Shown piece by piece: positions 11,274 to 21,007 of a DNA stretch of 64,000 bases. The position numbers were made by a program, and so were the translations under genes. The DNA lies in assembly GCA_017506865.1 (NCBI GenBank), contig JAFCMP010000531.1, positions 62,001 through 126,000 of the forward strand, written 5' to 3'. Below the pieces are notes generated by a model. The model ran no database searches and was not told the DNA's origin. It saw only the letters and a program-made list of their open reading frames with translations. How positions within the stretch are numbered: position 1 is the first letter of the stretch; each line of letters opens with the position of its first letter. This stretch comes from Tribonema minus. Taxonomy: Eukaryota; Sar; Xanthophyceae; Tribonematales; Tribonemataceae.

Positions 11274-11773
11274 ATGAGCGACGAAGGCCTGTCGGAGTTT
11301 TCTGCGCCGTCTACTGCCGATGATCTGAAGCTCGTGTCCATGGTGAGAGCGCCCTGCGAACCGTGGAACGCGCGGCCGCGCAGGATTGAGACTGTAAGAC
11401 AAGCGCCCAAACGCTGCATGCGGTCAGCGCCCCCTGTGCAACAACGCCCCATGCGCTGGACAGCCAGCACGAGAATCGGCTCGCAGTTTCCTGGGTTCTC
11501 GATACCTGCCGAGTGTTCAATACTTGCCTTCCAAACATGGTTGTCAATGCGGAAGCAGGAGCCAGGGCCATTCAGGCAGGCATCAGGGCCTGGATGGCAC
11601 GGATACTGTGTTTTGTCCTCATCATCGTGCTCCCGGTGATGGCTCTTGAGGAGGGATTATTATCCATCCTTTACATATTCATCTTCGGAACTTTACGCCT
11701 GTGGGCGTATTTTGACACCAATGCATACCGAGCGGTGAAGGAGGCACGAGCGTTACAGCTTGTGCCACTATGA
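11274..11773 (+). CDS. Small protein with two membrane segments, unknown function
   Basis: Two exons (11274-11342 and 11468-11773) join in phase 0 to 124 residues. The donor is ATG|GTGAGA and the acceptor GCCAG|CACGAG. The acidic N-terminus (MSDEGLSEFSAPSTADDLKL) is followed by a soluble stretch and two hydrophobic segments in the C-terminal half: ILCFVLIIVLPVMAL and LLSILYIFIFGTLRLWAYF. The tail is short and basic. I do not recognise the family. Its divergent start beside ATAD3 may mean shared expression, but that is inference. The acceptor was chosen because it alone keeps the membrane-rich frame open; a nearby CAG 19 bp downstream leads to a shorter frame without membrane segments. Confidence 0.6.
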
Positions 11774-12430
11774 GAGGCTTGTGTGCGAGTGGCAGTTCAA
11801 ATGCTCACCGCTCGTCAGTCCAAGCCAGCCATCCCTCGTGATGTGTGCGACGTGGCTGACAAGCTGCAAGTCTCGTGCCTCCTTCACCGTTTGGTCGGCA
11901 GGGGTTTCAAAGTACAACCACAGGCGCAGAGTACCGAAGATGAATTGGATATCCCATCCTCCTCAAGAGCTGGGACCAGGAGCGCGATGATGATGGCACA
12001 ACACATAGCCTTGCTATCCAGGCCCTAATACCTGCCTGAATGGCCCCAACTCCTTTTTCTGCATTTACAACCGCGTTTGGAAGGCAAGTACTGCGAGTAC
12101 TTCAAGCGCGTGAGTGCACATGCGATGTGATGCCAACGAGTTCAGCGTGCTGTGTTGCAGCTGCTACTGTATGCGGTGCCGCCGCCTTGCGCTTGCGCTC
12201 GCCGCCTTGAGTGAGGTCACCACGCTCAGCTGCATCACCTTGCTCAGAGCTGCGTCGGCCGCTGTGGCCGGGCTAGGGCGCACAGCTGTGCCAGCTCACT
12301 GCCAATGCGATCACCATTGCCGCGTGCTATCTCGCCCTCCTGTTCAAACTAAGCATAAGCATGCCAGTTGAATGACCCCGGTGTCGCAAACACGGCAAGG
12401 CCCGATGCCTCGAGTCAAAAGACGGCACGT
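11774..12430. other. Intergenic, no gene seen
   Basis: No recognisable protein or RNA gene. From about 12160 the composition shifts toward the GCTGC-rich sequence of the following repeat block. Confidence 0.4.
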
Positions 12431-12479
12431 CATATTGCGTCCAGCACTGCTTCAGCCTGCGCAGCAGTCATACTAAATA

Positions 12480-12930
12480 GATGTCCAGCCACACCGCCAT
12501 CAGTGCTCGCTGCAGCCTCTGCAGCCGCATTGTTGAACTTGCATGGACACCCCCACGCTTCTGCCTCAGCATGGCCACGCAGGTTAGCTGCGGCTTTACC
12601 GTCATGGAGCTCTTCACACACGTGCGACCGTATCACTACCGCCGCGAGCTGCGCTGCCACTGTCACGTGCGTTGCTGCTGGCGCTGCAAGCCGCGGCACT
12701 GCTGCTGCGTGTGCTGCTGCCAGCGCCATGCACCTCAAAGCCGCCGCTGCGGGCCATGCCGTCGCCATCGCATGCGCTGCCGCTAGTGTCATGTGCCACA
12801 TGGCCGGCACCGCGAGCTACGCTGCCGGAATTGTTGCGAGCGTTGCCACTGACGCCACAAGTCGCGCTGCCAACGCCGCGCGCGCTGCCGCGGCGCCGTG
12901 CGCCTTGCGTTGTTGGGCGCCGGTGAATCT
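12480..12930. repeat. GC-rich degenerate minisatellite (GCTGCCGC-type)
   Basis: Imperfect repeats of GCYGC words give Ala/Cys/Arg-rich frames on both strands. They resemble the block at 13930-14290. The open frames here are compositional and not called as genes. Confidence 0.6.
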
Positions 12931-13854
12931 CACGCCTGATGGTGACGCCTTGAAGCAAGGCACCGCATCAGACCAGCCCTCGTCAGCGTGCCAGTACTGC
13001 GCGGCGCATCTAGGCGGCAGACGCGATGGGCCGTCTGCGTCGCTGTTGCGCTTGCCTGCGCTGTATTGCACGGTGGCATCGCACTCCGTGATGCGCATTG
13101 CTCAACGCAGCAGTTTGCTGTTGTGTGAATCTGGAGCGTCAGTAACGACCTGAGCACTGCTGCATCTGAAATCACCGACACTGGGTTGCCCCATACATGA
13201 GGTCTAAAGTGGTTGAGCGCGAGCACGACCGCCAGGCACTCCATCGCTGTTGCGCCCATGTTGAGTCTAGCTTAGAGTTCAACTTGCTGAAGTAGCCAAC
13301 TACAACTTCGCGCACCTCTTGCCCTTCTTGAAGTTGGCGGCGCCCCCTTGCACACGGCATTTGTGGTGATGGCCCCGTGTGTCCCGCTGAGTGGTCGGAA
13401 TTGCGTGAGCACGCTGGCCACCGCTGTCTTTGACGCGTCAGTGTAGAGCACAAATAGGGCAATGTGAAGGCTGGGTGCATCACCATGTGCCTTGAGCTGC
13501 TGGTACGCTGCCTGTCGCTTCGCGTCCCATCCTAGATCAATAGAAGCGCGTGCTTGGCTTAGGATCGGCGCCATGATCTGCCTCTTTGTGTGCGCCATGC
13601 CTGGTCTTGTCAGCGGTCGGCTTCGCGGCTCCCGTGCCCATGGCCACCTTCATCACGTGCGTGGCGTCCAGGGTTCTCTTAGGATCTGCCGCAAACACGT
13701 CCCTCTTTACGCGCAGCACCCGTAGCACCTCCTCTAAGAGCGGCTCACTGTCCATCGCCAATGGCACTTCGGGCAGCATAGGGTTACCCTCCCCGTCTGG
13801 CAGGAGCATTTCACGCAGCTCCTCATCGCTGCAGACCGTTGACCATTGGTGCAC
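12817..13854 (-). pseudogene. Degenerate Ty3/gypsy-type pol fragment (RT core missing)
   Basis: Reading leftward, pieces in different frames line up with Ty3/gypsy pol. The pre-RT spacer is VFAADPKRTLDATHVMKVAM (about 13700-13640). The end of the RT follows (LGWDAKRQAAYQQLKAHG), then the start of RNase H (FVLYTDASKTAVASVLTQF), the VVGYFSKLN and ECLAVVLALNHFRP segments, and finally the signature YSAGKRNSDADGPSRLP (about 13060-13010). At least two frameshifts separate them, and the RT catalytic core with YxDD is absent between the first and second pieces. No integrase or LTR was found. This is a dead fragment. It is plant/algal in type, not an animal virus. Confidence 0.75.
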
Positions 13855-13929
13855 ATGCTGTCGCGCTGCCGCCCCTTGTGCCGCTCGTCACGGCGTGCTG
13901 CTGCCGCAGCCGCGGCCATGTAGCGTGGT

Positions 13930-14290
13930 AGCGTCACCATCGTGCGCTGCCTTGCTGCTCTCGCTGTTCAAATTGCTGCCGCACGCTCACATGTACATGC
14001 AACCGCAGCCATGCGTTGCGCTGCCGCCGGCGTACGTGCCGCGCTGCTGCCGTCACGGTCACGCCCTGCGCGCGCTGCGGCCCACGCGTGCCGCCGCTGC
14101 CGTGCGTCGCGCTGCTGCCAGCATCACGCACCGCTGCCACCGTCGCGCAATTCCAGTGCTGCACACCCCCGCGTGCCGCTGCCTCTGTGGGTCGCGCTGT
14201 TGCCAACATCGTGCAATGCGCTGTTGCCGCTGGCAGCAGCGCTGCGCTGCCGTTGTCTTCGCGAGCGTGCTGCAGCCGCACTGCCGAAAG
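13930..14290. repeat. GC-rich degenerate minisatellite, second block
   Basis: Imperfect units built around GCGCTGCTGCC with spacers of a few tens of bases, similar in make-up to 12480-12930. The two blocks flank the Ty3/gypsy remnant, so they may be decayed parts of the same element (inference). The long Ala/Arg/Cys frames on both strands are by-products. Confidence 0.5.
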
Positions 14291-14819
14291 TGCTTGTGCA
14301 AACCCTTTTGCACTGCATCGGCCCTATGACAGCGTCAGATTGCATCTGGTCGCTGCCGCTTGCACTTAGGGACTCTCCTGGTGTATTGCCAACCTCAGCA
14401 GTTGGTCTTGAAGGTTTGACGAATTGGCTCAATGACATCTTGAAGCACAACAACACTACCAGCCCGCGCTGGCCTCGCACTGCCCAAATGCATGTGGCAC
14501 TTGACTTGATAAAAGCCGCACTGTCGGCGTGGTAACCACCTTAGGGGGAGGAGGTGGAATAAGCGTGGGGGGCGAAGGCGGAGCGAGCATCATGATGTCG
14601 TCGCCAGCTGCGATAAGCTCGACAATGAGGGCAGGCGCAGCCAATTGCCGGCGGCTCGATGACAATCTACTTAGAGATGCTGTTGGATGTGATGCTATGG
14701 CACCTCATTGACTACGCTCCGCAAGAGTACGATGGCACCGCCGGAGCGCTGCCACCACTGCGTGTGATGGGGCTGCGCACGTCAGCCTCCACAGTGCGTG
14801 ACTGCGCGCCAGTACTGCC

Positions 14820-15010
14820 TGAGCGCTGCTGCACGTGCACGCTGCTATCCGAGCGTTGTTGCAAGCGCGCCCCACCGCAGGAGCGCATGCGCGCGCGCCA
14901 TCACCATGTGAGCAGTCCTGAGCGCTGCTGCACGTGCGCGTCACCGCCTGAGCGCTGTTGCACATGGGTGCCATCACCATCTGAGCGCTGGTGCACGTCA
15001 TCCCCTCCCC
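14820..15010 (+). repeat. Tandem degenerate ~30-60 bp repeat GAGCGCTGCTGCACGTGC
   Basis: Five or six imperfect copies of a unit containing GAGCGCTGYTGCACRTG (starts near 14820, 14850, 14916, 14949, 14981). On the plus strand each would encode (P/S)ERCCT. The surrounding 180-codon frame (14659-15201) has no recognisable domain, so I list a repeat and not a gene. Confidence 0.6.
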
Positions 15011-16190
15011 GGTGGCGCGGACCGAGCGCGCTGCTGTGTGCTCGCGCGAGCTGTCACTGGCGGTGCATTGGTGGAGTGCTGCTGTGCCCCAACTTGAGCC
15101 GCCAAAGTTGCCGCCGCGCCTACTGCGCCCTGCTGCGCAGCTGCACCCTCTGCCTGCGTGCCATTGCCATGCTGGCATCCTCCTGCTCCCCTGCTAGTTG
15201 AGCGCTGCTGTGCACCGCTGGCGTGTCAAAACTGTGCTGTGATGATGCACAACGAGTTCAAAACCGCAAGATTGTGTTTGAAATTTGCCTCAAATTCAAG
15301 TGACACACACATTGTGGTTTACATGGGTCAAGGCAATGGGTTCTTCCAAGCTTTGTTTTTGCAGTACCTAGTGGACAACGCCTACTGAGTCACATGAGCA
15401 GAGTACACCATCCGAATCATTCATATATGATATGTCTACAAGACGCACGCTGTTGGCTCAAGCAGCTGAGCAGACGAGAAGAAGCAAGCAGCAAGCAGAC
15501 ACTGCATCACAGGTATGCATGGTGTAACATCTGTCGGTTGAAACAAAATCTTTTAATTCTCATGCGGTGGGGGGCTGCAGTCATGTGCACCACGCAACAG
15601 GGGGTGCATCAGATACCTTACTTTCATGCGAGATGCACTTTCCCGACATGACTTCACGGCTCACAGAGTGTGCGTACACACCAGGCAAGTTGCGGCCAAT
15701 CAGAATGTGCCTCGATTCCTCCGCTCAAAGGCCTTCTTGAGTTGAGTGCGTGAGAGCCTCGTCACTCTCTGTGCTTCAGTAGGCGATATCGGGTCATGGT
15801 CTGATGTCAGTGTGATGTAGCCAGCTAGTGTATGTCACAGCCTCTCTGATTAGTATGTCGCAACATGCGCTGTTAAGAGAGGAAAATGACACCAAGAAAT
15901 GTGGGATCAGAAATTCTGGTCAGTATGATGGAAGGACGTGAGTGAAGCCTGGCACCAACTACATGCATATTGCGTGGTACTAAAAACGAAGGTAGTCATT
16001 TGCCATGCCGCAGTGACTGTATCTGCTTAATCGACCCCTTGCAGCACTTCTAGCTTGCTTTGAGTACCATGATACTGGCAAAGTTTTGATGCTGGCAGCA
16101 GCAGCACAATCCCACTTGCTGCACAATGTTGGCCACAATCACAGGCGACTATGACGGTCACACGCAACAGTACTATGTAAGTACATCTTG

Positions 16191-16503
16191 ATGTCAGTGC
16201 CCGGAGGAGCGCGCCCTAAAGCTCTCAAGGGCATCGCCCTGGCGCGCTTACGCTCGGCACTGTCGGCAGCGCTCCACATGGCGTACTCTGGCCGTGTCAT
16301 GACACACATGGCAGAATCCAGGGGGGGGGGGCACATGGAGGAGGACGTAGGGGAGGACCCCGAGATGCCATTTGGCGGCGGCGGCGTTTGAGTGGTTGTC
16401 GTTGCGACACTTTCAGACTGTCATACGACATGTAGATTCCTTACAGCTAGATGCCAATCATCTGGGCTTTTTCGCGCCCTGAGCGAGAATTAATAAAAAG
16501 TAC
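16191..16503 (+). repeat. 5'-truncated copy of the LINE 3' end (inverted relative to 684-996)
   Basis: 313 bp nearly identical to the reverse complement of 684-996: the end of the pol frame after the frameshift, a G-run, the GGGCTTTTTCGCGCCC hairpin and AATAAAAAGTAC at 16503. It entered the first segmental unit near a GTAC (about 16182), and its own 3' GTAC became the insertion point of the next element. Confidence 0.85.
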
Positions 16504-16670
16504 TTATGATCTTGTATTTATAGCAGCCCCAAGGTGGGCTTGATGCGTTGGATAAGAATGCAAAAAACTAAAATCGGACGGGCCCTTAGAGCCCTGCGTT
16601 GCAGGCTTGTACTAGACTCATGGGGGGCAGACACAGCGGCACCCAGTCTGAGCCACACCTATCGTAGCCG

Positions 16671-17380
16671 ATGTCTCCATCTCTTGAGCGAAAACGCCGG
16701 AGGACCGCGGTTATGCCTCTAGTATACATTTGGGCCAGAGGCGCCCGGTCCTCGATTCCTTGCCTAAGCACGCCGCTGACGTGCCTGGCCGAGGTTCTCT
16801 TTCTTGCGTGTTCAAGCAAACGATCTACAGTGTGCCCTGATGCTATCCGTATCCCCATGTTCCAATATCCCCTGCTGCTGCCCAAAGCCGTATCCTCACC
16901 ACACGCGACTCCGCAGCTCCTGCTCACAGCCAGCATCTCCCATCCCCTTGCTGCCTGATGCACCCTCGCCACCATCAGCGCCACCGCGAGTGCTGCCGCA
17001 CCTCTCGGTGCTAACGAGCAGTATAATGTCTCCATCTCTTGAGCGAAAACGCCGGAGGACCGCGGTTATGCCTCTAGTATACATTTGGGCCAGAGGCGCC
17101 CGGTCCTCGATTCCTTGCCTAAGCACGCCGCTGACGTGCCTGGCCGAGGTTCTCTTTCTTGCGTGTTCAAGCAAACGATCTACAGTGTGCCCTGATGCTA
17201 TCCGTATCCCCATGTTCCAATATCCCCTGCTGCTGCCCAAAGCCGTATCCTCACCACACGCGACTCCGCAGCTCCTGCTCACAGCCAGCATCTCCCATCC
17301 CCTTGCTGCCTGATGCACCCTCGCCACCATCAGCGCCACCGCGAGTGCTGCCGCACCTCTCGGTGCTAACGAGCAGTATA
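16671..17380 (+). repeat. 355-bp tandem duplication at the 5' part of the non-autonomous element
   Basis: Units 16671-17025 and 17026-17380 are essentially identical, both beginning ATGTCTCCATCTCTTGAGCG and ending TAACGAGCAGTATA. The first 72 bp of the unit also occur in the leader of the full-length element (about 5015-4944). The position resembles the promoter monomers of some LINE 5' UTRs. Confidence 0.9.
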
Positions 17381-17718
17381 TATACTTGTACATCTTACCA
17401 TGGTGGACCGCAGCATTGTGACACTTTGAACCGCAAGTACAAGCTCGCCAACATCGAAAGGTGTGGCAGCGCCATGAAGTGGAGGGTGGGGGCTGCTTGT
17501 CTGGCGCGCCTAGCATGTTTCACCAGCCATGGTGCATCTGGCGCGCCGCAGCAGCACCTGCCACATTTCAGCCGCGCATTTGGAGCCCCTTATCACACAG
17601 CACCAGCAGGCCAGAGGAGCATTACGTTCGAGCTCGCGGCATCGGCAAGGACATGGAAAGCTTTGCAGTTCGCCTCTCAAGCAGCACGAGCAGCTACTTC
17701 CCTCCCCTCACGCCACCC

Positions 17719-18476
17719 AAGGATACTATCTTCGGGCCTTTTGGCACCGTTGATTGTCATACCAATTGCTCTTCGAGCTGATCCGTGGCTGAAGCAGAAG
17801 GAGTGGGGCTCATGCAGCTGTGCGCAGCTGCTGCAGACTACGCCTGCTCGGCCGTCGCCAGGGCTCGTGCCTTTTCCGCCATGTGCCGACCAACCTGCGC
17901 TTGAAGTTCGCCACCAAGGACACTATCCCGGGGCTTCACGGCACCCTGGATTGTTGACCCTACTCCTATGGAGTGTTGTTCGTGTGGCGGCAAACCGCAG
18001 CTTCTGCTGGCACCTCTGGCCCCGACTGCTGCATCGGCGACTGTGGACATCGGACCTGCGCTGCCTCCACCAGCACTTGCCGCCGTACACCGCATTTGCT
18101 GCCCCAGCACCTCACATCTGGACACTATCTTGGGACCTAGCGGTACCCTTGCTTGTTGTTACACACACTCTTTCAGAGTCTTGTCCGTGGGGAGGGTCAG
18201 CGATGCGGCGACGGCGCAGGCAGGTGGCGGCTTCGCCTGCTTGGTGGCCTACGCCGACGCAGCGACCGAGTGTCAAGCCTGCTGCCTGCTGCGGCAAGAT
18301 CATCGACGCGAACACCAACACCTGCAACCACACCGTCGAAGACCGGAGCCTATCCGCCGCCGTCCCTGCCGCCGGCGATGGCGCACGCCTTCAACCCACA
18401 ACCGACACAAGGACACTATCTTGGGGCCTCGCGGCACCCTTGATTGTTAGTCATACAACTCTGCGGAGTGTTGTCC
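17719..18476 (+). repeat. Four copies of a ~66-nt three-helix structured repeat (possible RNA element)
   Basis: Copies start at 17721, 17918, 18120 and 18411. Each has an outer helix P1 and two hairpins, P2 and P3. P1: GGAT/ATCC in copy 1 (17721-17724 with 17781-17784), GGACA/TGTTC in copy 2, GGACA/TGTCC in copies 3 and 4. P2 has a 4-nt loop and a bulged A: CGG-GCC/GGC-CCG, GGG-GCT/GGC-CCC, GGG-ACC/GGT-CCC, GGG-GCC/GGC-CCC. P3: GCTC/GAGC, ACTCC/GGAGT, ACTCT/AGAGT, ACTC/GAGT. The paired positions change together while ACTATC, the bulged A and TTG(A/C)TTGT stay nearly constant. That pattern suggests selection on RNA (or single-stranded DNA) folding. The copies could also encode a short peptide motif (KDTILGPRGTLDC); three of the four share one frame. 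Confidence 0.65.
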
Positions 18477-18737
18477 AAGGCATGTGGTTAGAGAGCGGCG
18501 CCTGTGCGCGGCGACGGGGCAGGCGGCGGCAGCTGCTTGGCGGGAGCGGCGCGGAGGAGCAGGAGCAGGAGCAGCAGGAGGAAGGAGTTCGCAGCAGGGG
18601 TTCCTGTGTGCGGCCGGGGACACCGGGGGGGGTAACACTAGCAAATAGAAGGGCGGGTTTTAGTAGATATGCTTGCTGGAGTGACAGCATCAGCCTTTGC
18701 AGCACCAGTGCCTGGCACTTAGTGATCCATGACCATT

Positions 18738-19089
18738 GTCCTCAGTTCTGGGCGCTGCTACCAGTAGCCCAGGCCTGCACAAAGCTGTTCACGGTTAGGA
18801 CCATTTTGGCAGAGACACGGGAGGCCTCAAAGTGGGTCTGGTCGTGTAGAGGCAGTAGCTTAGGCACTTTGGAGCAGCATGATAGTGGGGACCGATCGGG
18901 GTTTGGGTGGGGTTTGTTGGGGTTGGGTTGGACTCTTCGTAGCAACAGCATTGATACCCTTAGCACCAGTGCCTGGTGCCCAGTGATCATTTTGCCTAGA
19001 GGCGTGATTCAGACGTGTCAGCATGGTCCTCAGTTCTGGGCGCTGTCAAAGGCGACCCAGGCCTGCATAAATCTTTTTCAAGACGGGAC
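18738..19089 (+). repeat. Two copies of a second structured repeat
   Basis: Copy 1 (18738-18801) and copy 2 (19026-19089) share GTCCTCAGTTCTGGGCGCTG and CCAGGCCTGCA. In both an outer helix can form (GTCCT with AGGAC; GTCCT with GGGAC, the change being A-T to G-T) around an inner CTGGG/CCCAG helix. Upstream of each lies a conserved CACCAGTGCCTGG box. The function is unknown; both precede the 3' end of the element. Confidence 0.55.
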
Positions 19090-20511
19090 AAGTGTGCCTC
19101 ACGGCTGGGCAACCCTAAGTAGGGTTTGGTTGTGGGGTGTTGGTGGTAGTGTGAGGAGGGGGAAGCCTGTTTGCGGTTGAGTCTCTCTTCGGAGAAGGAA
19201 TGTTGCATTGAGTGCACATCCAAAGAGAGGGCTTTTCGCGCCCCTTGCGAAGCGAAATCAATAAAAGTACAAGCGCTGTCATGCTGCATGTCAGTGAAAG
19301 CCAGCCAATACAGTACTCATGCATCATGCGTGCATACCAATTGATATACTTCTTGAAGTACATACTTGCATACCTACATGTGATTTGGAAGCTTCAAAAC
19401 GTATTCGGTCCTGATTGCTTTTTTGTCAACTCGAGCTTCAAAACACAGTCAGAGACCATAATTTAGTAGGCTAAGCTGTCAACACGAGCTTCAAAACTCT
19501 CATCAGCAAACATAATTTAGTAGGCCAAGCTTTGCAGCACATGTATAGAGTGACTCATTAGCGCCCAGCTCCGAGCAAATCAGCATACTGGTAAGCTACT
19601 TGCTAGATGAGGTACATGTGTATTACTGCACGGCAGACCTTCGTCATACGTTCACAACTGATTTCAAACATGAAAGTGTTACAGATGCCACCCATGGCGT
19701 ACCTCTCTAATTGACAAAGTGTCAAAGTGCAGGAGGGGAAGAGTGGCAACTTGAAGAGCACGGACGACCACTGGAGACAACTTGAAGTTCATGCCATGAA
19801 GTTTGCTGCTAACGTCTGGCCAGCGACAGCTCTGAAGCAGAAGACAGGGAGAGAGATAGGCAGCACAAAGCAGTCAGGAGGAAATCCATGTTTTGCAAAT
19901 CACGAAGCTATCGCTCAAGGCAGCCAGGCTGTGGTCGAGACTTGTGTCGCAGGAAAACAAAATGTGCATACATACAGAGTACATGCTCAACGCCAATCAA
20001 CAGACAGTGTCATTTGTCATGTCCAAGTCAGTCTTGCAACTGTAAAATCATCCCAATGCAGGTCAATGAATGTCTTTAGCCTGATAGCGGCGCAATGTTC
20101 TTCTTGTTTTGGTCAAGCGGAGAGCATGCGCGGTGTGATGGCTATGCATACCTCCATGCACGTATGCTTTGATTTGACAATGCAGCTGGCCAGGTAGTAC
20201 AACGGCCAGCGTTGGCATCAAAGAGGTGCTTTCACTGGGTAGATGCTCCACTTAAAGGGGAATGGGCTATGCTGTCTTGTCTCTACTTGAGCCGGCAAAA
20301 CACCAAATCACAGTGACGCTGCAATGGCCCCAAAAGTCCTCCAGTCTGGGTGACACATCTGCGCAAACCTATTGAGGACACCCTGCTTTCATCCAATGGC
20401 GCGCAAGTGCAATAGGTTGGTCCCTCAGTAGCTGCTCCTGTGCTGTTATCGCTGCTGCTGTCTCTGTGTGCTAGCAGTAAAACTGGTTCCCACAGCAGTG
20501 GCGGCAGGTCC

Positions 20512-20530
20512 CCCCCCCCCCCCCCCCCCC
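20512..20530 (+). repeat. Poly(C) tract
   Basis: About 19 consecutive C in segmental unit 1. The matching position of unit 2 (24348-24419) carries a GCA repeat instead. Confidence 0.8.
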
Positions 20531-21007
20531 ACCCTTTGAACCTGTTTTATGAACAGTGAGTGTATGGCAAGCATAATCTGCAAGTGGTGCTGCAGGTCAA
20601 GATGTCCTGCTGCAGCACCAGCATCAGCATTGCAGCGACAGCTACACACTTAACAAGGTATATCGTCTGCCATGAATCAAGTGCACGTTGTGGGTGTAAG
20701 TGGCCGCACAAACTTCTTGTTGAAGGCCCTGGGTTATTACAGGCCCAATCTTTCCAACAAATGAAGAGGCCTGGTCTTGGGTGTCCCGCCAGCTACTAGT
20801 AAAGCAGCCAAGATGATACGTCACGGTGCACGTCCAAGCATGTGTATAGAAGTGTCATAAAACCACGAATGGTCACAGTGAGTATTCAGTTGTTTGCGGT
20901 AATCCAGTCAAGTCAGGCCTATGTACATGAAATGCGGTACATGTCATCCTTATGTACGCTCAATGACGTCAAAATGCATGTGCGCATGGAAAATCAGAAG
21001 ACTGTTC

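Larger units (their letters stand above)
16504..19270 (+). mobile_element. Non-autonomous LINE-like element with structured repeats
   Basis: It starts at GTAC|TTATGATCTTG, the same 5' leader as the full-length element (16504-16742 matches the reverse complement of 5184-4935), and ends with the family 3' signature (GGGCTTTTCGCGCCCC, AATAAAAGTAC at 19270). It sits directly on the 3' end of the truncated copy, tail to head. The body has no RT motifs. It contains a 355-bp tandem duplication, four hairpin repeats (17719-18476) and two copies of a second structured repeat (18738-19089). The 673-codon open frame from 17159 to 19180 has no recognised domain and crosses all these repeats. I read it as a non-autonomous derivative mobilised by the full-length element. 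It could also be a diverged LINE of another family. Confidence 0.65.

Noticed and set aside
13586..14535. Two long Ala/Cys/Arg-rich plus-strand frames
   Set aside because: Compositional frames across minisatellites and over the antisense gypsy remnant; no start context or domain.
17719..18476. Known self-cleaving ribozyme (hammerhead) as explanation of the repeats
   Set aside because: The CTGANGA and GAAA core is absent in all four copies; the match to other ribozyme classes could not be tested by eye.
17159..19180. 673-codon open frame
   Set aside because: It crosses a tandem duplication and six structured repeats and shows no domain. The repeated peptide KDTILGPRGTLDC lies in a different frame from this ORF in most copies, so coding is not supported.
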